IMG/VR virus record: IMGVR_UViG_3300048592_000344
Span: 1-49,005 of that record
Length of the DNA: 49,005 nucleotides
Direction: 5' to 3' (one strand)
From: a virus
In this document: positions 45,530 to 49,005 of the stretch, one piece after another
Position numbering within the stretch: position 1 is the stretch's first letter
Layout of the letters: every line of letters begins with the position of its first letter
The notes under the pieces: model-generated
Seen by the model: only the letters and a program-made list of their open reading frames with translations
Told to the model about the DNA's origin: nothing
The model's database searches: none
Made by a program: the position numbers and the translations under genes

Positions 45530-45961
45530 CTACTCGGCGGGGAGTTCCGGGGTCGTCATCGACAACCCGGTGAGCATGTCCTCATGCTCTTTGAAGATCG
45601 TCTCGCGAAGGGCGGCGCGTTGCTTCTTGAGTTCGGCGCGCTTGGCGGCGGTGATGGCCTCGGCCTCGCTTGCACGGATGCGGTCGATCTCCTCCGTGTC
45701 CACGCGGGCGAAGGCCCATTTCAAGCTGATGCCGTCGTTGAAGTCAACATCGAGATCGACTTCGGTGACTTTGCAAACGGTGAGGCCGTGGCGGGTGCCG
45801 GTCTCTACGATGACGAGGTCATCCACGCGGATGGTCTGGTCGAGGGTTTTGAACTGGTAGCTACGAACCTCTCCCGGAGCCGGTTTGTCGTTGGGTTCGT
45901 AGTTGACCTTGATGAGACGGACCTGATCATTGATCAGGAAGACGATTTTGCTGCTGTCCAT
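45530..45961 (-). CDS. Second copy of 143-aa hypothetical protein
   Basis: Identical to the gene at 74-505. Its stop is followed by the hairpins at 45454-45486, the 14-bp inverted repeat and the putative terminator before the next leftward gene at 45298. Confidence 0.75.
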   Translation of the reverse strand: MDSSKIVFLINDQVRLIKVNYEPNDKPAPGEVRSYQFKTLDQTIRVDDLVIVETGTRHGLTVCKVTEVDLDVDFNDGISLKWAFARVDTEEIDRIRASEAEAITAAKRAELKKQRAALRETIFKEHEDMLTGLSMTTPELPAE

Positions 45962-45971
45962 AGGTAGCTCC

Positions 45972-46331
45972 TTAAGCTGGGATGAGGGTTGGGATGGTGA
46001 GGTCGTAAAGTTTGGCAATTTGCTCCATCGCGGAGATGAAGCCGGGGAGGTCGTCGGGACCACGAGCTTGGTCGTGTGCGTGCTGAAGTTCAGCGGCAAA
46101 ATCCACGTCGAAATCATCGGGGAGGTAATCTGTGATGCTTGCCACCCCCGCTGAGTTGCGTCTGTCCAATTCAAGCTGGGCTAAGGTTTGTTCATCCAGC
46201 AGAAGGCCAACGGCGCAATGCCGACCTGTGGTGGGATTAGTGTAGTAGCACCCTCCGTCTTTGGCCTGCGCCAAGCCACCCTGCTTTAGCATACCAAGGT
46301 AAGCCTTGTCAAACATCTCTTGCCGGGTCAT
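45972..46331 (-). CDS. Second copy of 119-aa hypothetical protein
   Basis: Identical to the gene at 516-875, including the ATGA overlap with its upstream neighbour. Confidence 0.75.
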   Translation of the reverse strand: MTRQEMFDKAYLGMLKQGGLAQAKDGGCYYTNPTTGRHCAVGLLLDEQTLAQLELDRRNSAGVASITDYLPDDFDVDFAAELQHAHDQARGPDDLPGFISAMEQIAKLYDLTIPTLIPA

Positions 46332-46570
46332 TTGTTCACCATGTTAAACTGGCCGAAGTGGCGAGTGCGGAAACGGATGCGGTCCATCACCTGAGCGGGG
46401 ATGGGGTCGGGATCGAGAGGGAGGTCAAGCAAGATCACCCACTCGCAAACCTTGTGGGCTTGCAACCCAGTGCGCCGCATGATCTCCACGCGACAACGAG
46501 CGCCTCGGTCGAAGGCGGTTGCGACCGCATGGGCCTCGCGGAGGGCGGAGATGAAAATGGAGGGGGTCAT
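46328..46570 (-). CDS. Second copy of 80-aa hypothetical protein
   Basis: Identical to the gene at 872-1114; start and stop both sit in ATGA overlaps. Confidence 0.7.
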   Translation of the reverse strand: MTPSIFISALREAHAVATAFDRGARCRVEIMRRTGLQAHKVCEWVILLDLPLDPDPIPAQVMDRIRFRTRHFGQFNMVNK

Positions 46571-46743
46571 TGCGGCAACTCCACATGGGCGACGAGGCAA
46601 TCAATCGTCTCCTTTTGCCCCCAATAAAACCACAGCCCTTTGCCCGCTCCATTGGTGATGGTGGCCGTGCGGGAGCTGCGCTTCTTCCAAATCGTGTTCT
46701 GGCGGCGGAAGTGTGCGCCGATTTTTACCTGGGCGAATGTCAT
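46567..46743 (-). CDS. Second copy of 58-aa hypothetical protein
   Basis: Identical to the gene at 1111-1287, again filling the gap between its neighbours exactly. Confidence 0.7.
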   Translation of the reverse strand: MTFAQVKIGAHFRRQNTIWKKRSSRTATITNGAGKGLWFYWGQKETIDCLVAHVELPQ

Positions 46744-46943
46744 GCTAGTTCCTCCCCCGCATTTGTCACTACCTCGTCATGGTCACGAAGCAGCGCGTTC
46801 CACTCGTCGGCGGCGTGTGCCATCCGAGCGATCTCGGCCCAAACGTGGGCGCGGCCCTCGTCATCCCCGTTCTCGAGGATGCGGCGGAGAAGGGGAAGGA
46901 CCTGGGTCCAAGTCGGGGTCATGTCGATGTATTGAGTTGACAT
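46740..46943 (-). CDS. Second copy of 67-aa hypothetical protein
   Basis: Identical to the gene at 1284-1487. Confidence 0.65.
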   Translation of the reverse strand: MSTQYIDMTPTWTQVLPLLRRILENGDDEGRAHVWAEIARMAHAADEWNALLRDHDEVVTNAGEELA

Positions 46944-46948
46944 AATGT

Positions 46949-47182
46949 TCACCCTGCGTTGAAAGAGCGGCAAAGCACTCTCGGGGTTTCAGCAAATGCA
47001 TGGCCGACACACTCGCAAGTGCTAAGCGTATCATCGACCCAGATCAGATGATCTTCGTCCCCCGCCTCATCTAGGGCCAGGCGACGTGCCTCGTCGGAGC
47101 TTACCGCCACGATAACGAAGCAATCAACCTCATCGTAGCCTACACGTCCGGTTCGGGAGATTTTAAAAATGCGCTGTTGCAT
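46949..47182 (-). CDS. Second copy of 77-aa hypothetical protein
   Basis: Identical to the gene at 1493-1726. Confidence 0.7.
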   Translation of the reverse strand: MQQRIFKISRTGRVGYDEVDCFVIVAVSSDEARRLALDEAGDEDHLIWVDDTLSTCECVGHAFAETPRVLCRSFNAG

Positions 47183-47183
47183 T

Positions 47184-47306
47184 TCAGTTCGCCTCGATCT
47201 TGAGCATGTAGTCATGCCGGTCCCAATCAATGCTGAGACCGAACACGCCGATGCCAACTGCGAGGGCGAGGAGGAAAGCGGCGAGAGCATCTGTGATGGT
47301 GTTCAT
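47184..47306 (-). CDS. Second copy of 40-aa membrane microprotein
   Basis: Identical to the gene at 1728-1850; one membrane helix and a GGAGTCC leader. Confidence 0.7.
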   Translation of the reverse strand: MNTITDALAAFLLALAVGIGVFGLSIDWDRHDYMLKIEAN

Positions 47307-47371
47307 GGTTTGGACTCCAATTAAAGTCCCCTTCGCGGGGACAGCGCTGGGCAGAGTGCGCCCATGCCCCA

Positions 47372-47400
47372 ACCATGACATGAAACGGGGCGAAAGTCAA
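47372..47400 (-). promoter_or_regulatory. Second copy of leftward promoter
   Basis: Same TTGACT / 17 nt / CATGGT arrangement as 1916-1944. In a linear molecule ending at 49005 this would be the promoter that feeds the right-hand early genes. Confidence 0.55.
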
Positions 47401-47536
47401 GAACTATTCGCGGGCTATGTCAGTTTGATATGGTCGATGCTAGGCGCGGCTGCTAGGGTGGTGTCAGGGCTTGGACACTGGTGGATGGCGGTGGCAACGG
47501 GCGGTGGCAACTGCGCGTAGCGCATAGCCCTGGTGG

Positions 47537-47808
47537 GTGTCCCTGACGGGTCCGGGATTGGGGATTTTGGGGGCGAAGGCATATTGTGTGGTTCCGTATG
47601 GCTCTTACCATCGTGGTAAAGTATGGCTCTAACTGAAGCGCCGTGGCTTGTTTTTTCTGAAAGGAGAAAAAAAAAAAAAAAAAAAACTCATAAAGAACAA
47701 AACGAAAACACAACTGGGCCATACGTTACCATCGTGGTAACAGCCATACGGAATGACACACATGGGCAACTCCGCGAAAAGTGCCAATCTCGGGCATGTC
47801 AGGGACAC
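47537..47808. repeat. Second copy of the 272-bp palindrome, with elements A and B
   Basis: Same arms and A20 centre as 2081-2352. Operator-like elements lie at 47595-47629 and 47716-47750. It is followed by the G-rich gene-free tract to about 48049. Confidence 0.8.
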
Positions 47809-48049
47809 TTCGTAGGCGGTGGTGCGAGGTGGTGGTGGTAGGCGCAAGCCGGAGGTGGTGGCGCTATGGATTTGCCCCGGTGCGGGTGGCGCGGGATCGG
47901 GTGGCTATGGGGTGGCGCGGAATGGGGCGCTAGCGCCCGTGGAAGGCACTTTGTGGCGCGATGGTGGGGTGGTGGGTGGGTGGATACCGGGCATGGTGTT
48001 GCGCGCGTGTGGCGCGTTCCTATGGGCTTGGTATGGTCCGGCGCTGGGC

Positions 48050-48084
48050 AAAAGAAAACCGCCCCAAGGTTTCCCAAGGGGCGG
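48050..48084 (-). terminator. Second copy of rho-independent terminator
   Basis: Identical to 2594-2628: CCGCCCC / GGGGCGG stem followed by TTTTCTTTT on the minus strand. Confidence 0.8.
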
Positions 48085-48106
48085 CGACGTTGTTAAGGGG
48101 GTGGCG

Positions 48107-48322
48107 CTAGAAACGGACGAGACCTTTCTCCACACGATACGCCCGATTGTGCGCTTCCCTTTCCGCTTTTACCGCCTCGAAGACAGCATAACGGTCCTTG
48201 CGGCGCATAGCGGACTCGGCAATTTTGCCATAACATTCACCAAGCTCGTGCAACTTTGCCGCAAGGGTTTCGCGGTCTTGTGCGTCGGTTGACGCGGGAT
48301 AGGCGATGGTTGCTTTTTCCAT
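48107..48322 (-). CDS. Second copy of 71-aa hypothetical protein
   Basis: Identical to the gene at 2651-2866, with the same GGAGTCC leader and downstream terminator. Confidence 0.75.
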   Translation of the reverse strand: MEKATIAYPASTDAQDRETLAAKLHELGECYGKIAESAMRRKDRYAVFEAVKAEREAHNRAYRVEKGLVRF

Positions 48323-48413
48323 GTTCGGACTCCTAACAGACATTGCCGCACCATTGCCGCAATGCGTGAAGGGAGTCCGCCCGGACAGCGTAAACCGTCC
48401 GGGCGGGTGGCGA

Positions 48414-49005
48414 TTAGATGTCGCCCAGCATTTCGTCAAGATCGCCCGCAAGGGTGGCGCTTGCCGCTTGGCGGCGGGCCAATTCTTCCCGCGCTTCCGC
48501 CATGATGTCGCGCGCGCCATTGCCTGCCTGATTGTCAATCCAAGCAATGACCGCTTTGTCATCCCAAGTCGGCCGCTTGTCGTTCTCCTTGAAGAACGCC
48601 GCCACCTTGGGCGAAAGGGCCACGAAGGCAGCTGCCGTTGGCCTCGTCCCCGGCATTGCCGCCGAAAGCGCCTTGGCGAAAATCGCCTTGAGAGCATCCT
48701 TGGCAATATCCAGCGCCAAGCTTTGCTCCTCGGTCCACTTGGTGCTGGTGCCGTCACCGGCAACGCGAACCTGCCATTGCCCGGCAAGCAAGGCGTCAAC
48801 CGCCTTTTGCATCGCAGCCAGCGTAGCATCCTTCACCGCCTTGTCATTGGCGGCGGCAAAGTCGCGCAGCTGGTCCCGGCTTGGCTTTGGCGTGCCTTCG
48901 GGCTTCTTGTCCGCCCAAAGCTGCCCGACAACGCCGCTTGCGGCGTCAGCCACCTTTTGCTTGATCCCATGCGCAATGACCTGCCGCAGCACGTCATGTG
49001 GGATT
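48414..49005 (-). CDS. Second copy of 224-aa protein, 5' end missing
   Basis: Identical to 2958-3632 up to the window end. The first 83 nt (about 27 codons) and the promoter are lost, so this copy is not a complete gene in a linear molecule. A methionine near the cut could in theory start a 192-aa product, but no ribosome site is visible. Confidence 0.75.
   Translation of the reverse strand, partial: IPHDVLRQVIAHGIKQKVADAASGVVGQLWADKKPEGTPKPSRDQLRDFAAANDKAVKDATLAAMQKAVDALLAGQWQVRVAGDGTSTKWTEEQSLALDIAKDALKAIFAKALSAAMPGTRPTAAAFVALSPKVAAFFKENDKRPTWDDKAVIAWIDNQAGNGARDIMAEAREELARRQAASATLAGDLDEMLGDI

Larger units (their letters stand above)
45475..49005. repeat. Right copy of 3,531-bp terminal direct repeat
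   Basis: Same sequence as 19-3549. It ends at the last base of the window, inside the copy of the 224-aa gene. The leftward genes here run on into the 45298-29315 operons, so in this copy the early genes are physically joined to the replication arm. Confidence 0.95.

Noticed and set aside
1-49005. Lysogeny module, tRNA genes or CRISPR arrays
   Set aside because: I found no integrase, excisionase, CI-like repressor, tRNA-like cloverleaf or regularly spaced repeats.

Overview
The window looks like a complete or near-complete genome of a virulent, T7-shaped podovirus. It carries a podovirus virion set: terminase, T7-type portal, scaffold, major capsid protein, two tail tubular proteins, three internal virion (ejection) proteins and a tail fibre with a T7-type N-terminal domain. 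A lysis cassette and a family-A DNA polymerase replication module follow. I see no integrase, repressor of known type, tRNA gene, CRISPR array or phage RNA polymerase, so host RNA polymerase should do all transcription. High GC and TTGAC-type promoters suggest an alphaproteobacterial host, perhaps Rhodobacterales; that is inference from general gene content, not from a search.

Layout. Positions 19-3549 recur at 45475-49005, base for base wherever I compared them, so the unique circular length is about 45,456 bp. This is either a ~3.5 kb direct terminal repeat or the overlap of a circular assembly. Reading the map as a circle, a divergent control region (about 3913-4281) separates two arms. 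The rightward arm (4282-29318) holds packaging, head, tail, ejection and lysis genes. The leftward arm runs from 3912 through the repeat (small early genes), across the junction to 45298, and down to 29315 (small genes, SF1 helicase, recombination proteins, ParB-methyltransferase fusion, split DNA polymerase, primase/helicase-like ATPase, MazG-like nucleotide hydrolase). The two arms meet head to head with overlapping stop codons at 29315-29318.

Regulation. Five related 35-nt elements (core TTACCA-N3-TGGTAA or variants) lie at 2139, 2260, 4176, 34269 and 40030, in or at the edge of intergenic regions and mostly upstream of gene blocks. Two of them are mirror images inside a 272-bp imperfect palindrome centred at 2216.5 on an A20 tract. 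Two leftward promoters (1916-1944 and 39975-40003) sit in a shared 48-nt block (43 of 48 identical). Seven leftward genes share a GGAGTCC leader around their ribosome binding site. A fusion of a complete ParB CTP-binding fold, an HTH and a DNA methyltransferase (34302-35639) and a ribbon-helix-helix-like protein (38793-38984) are the best candidates to read these sites.

Unusual points. The family-A polymerase is cut between Exo II and Exo III, with two unrelated genes between the halves. A large beta-helix spike gene sits between the small and large terminase genes and is followed by a chimeric scar ORF. A lambda-R-like glycosidase domain is embedded in the gp15-like protein. The lysis cassette includes a cysteine-peptidase-like protein and a muramidase with a C-terminal membrane segment. 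Several very small genes, including two one-helix membrane proteins, are packed into the leftward operons by stop/start overlaps.
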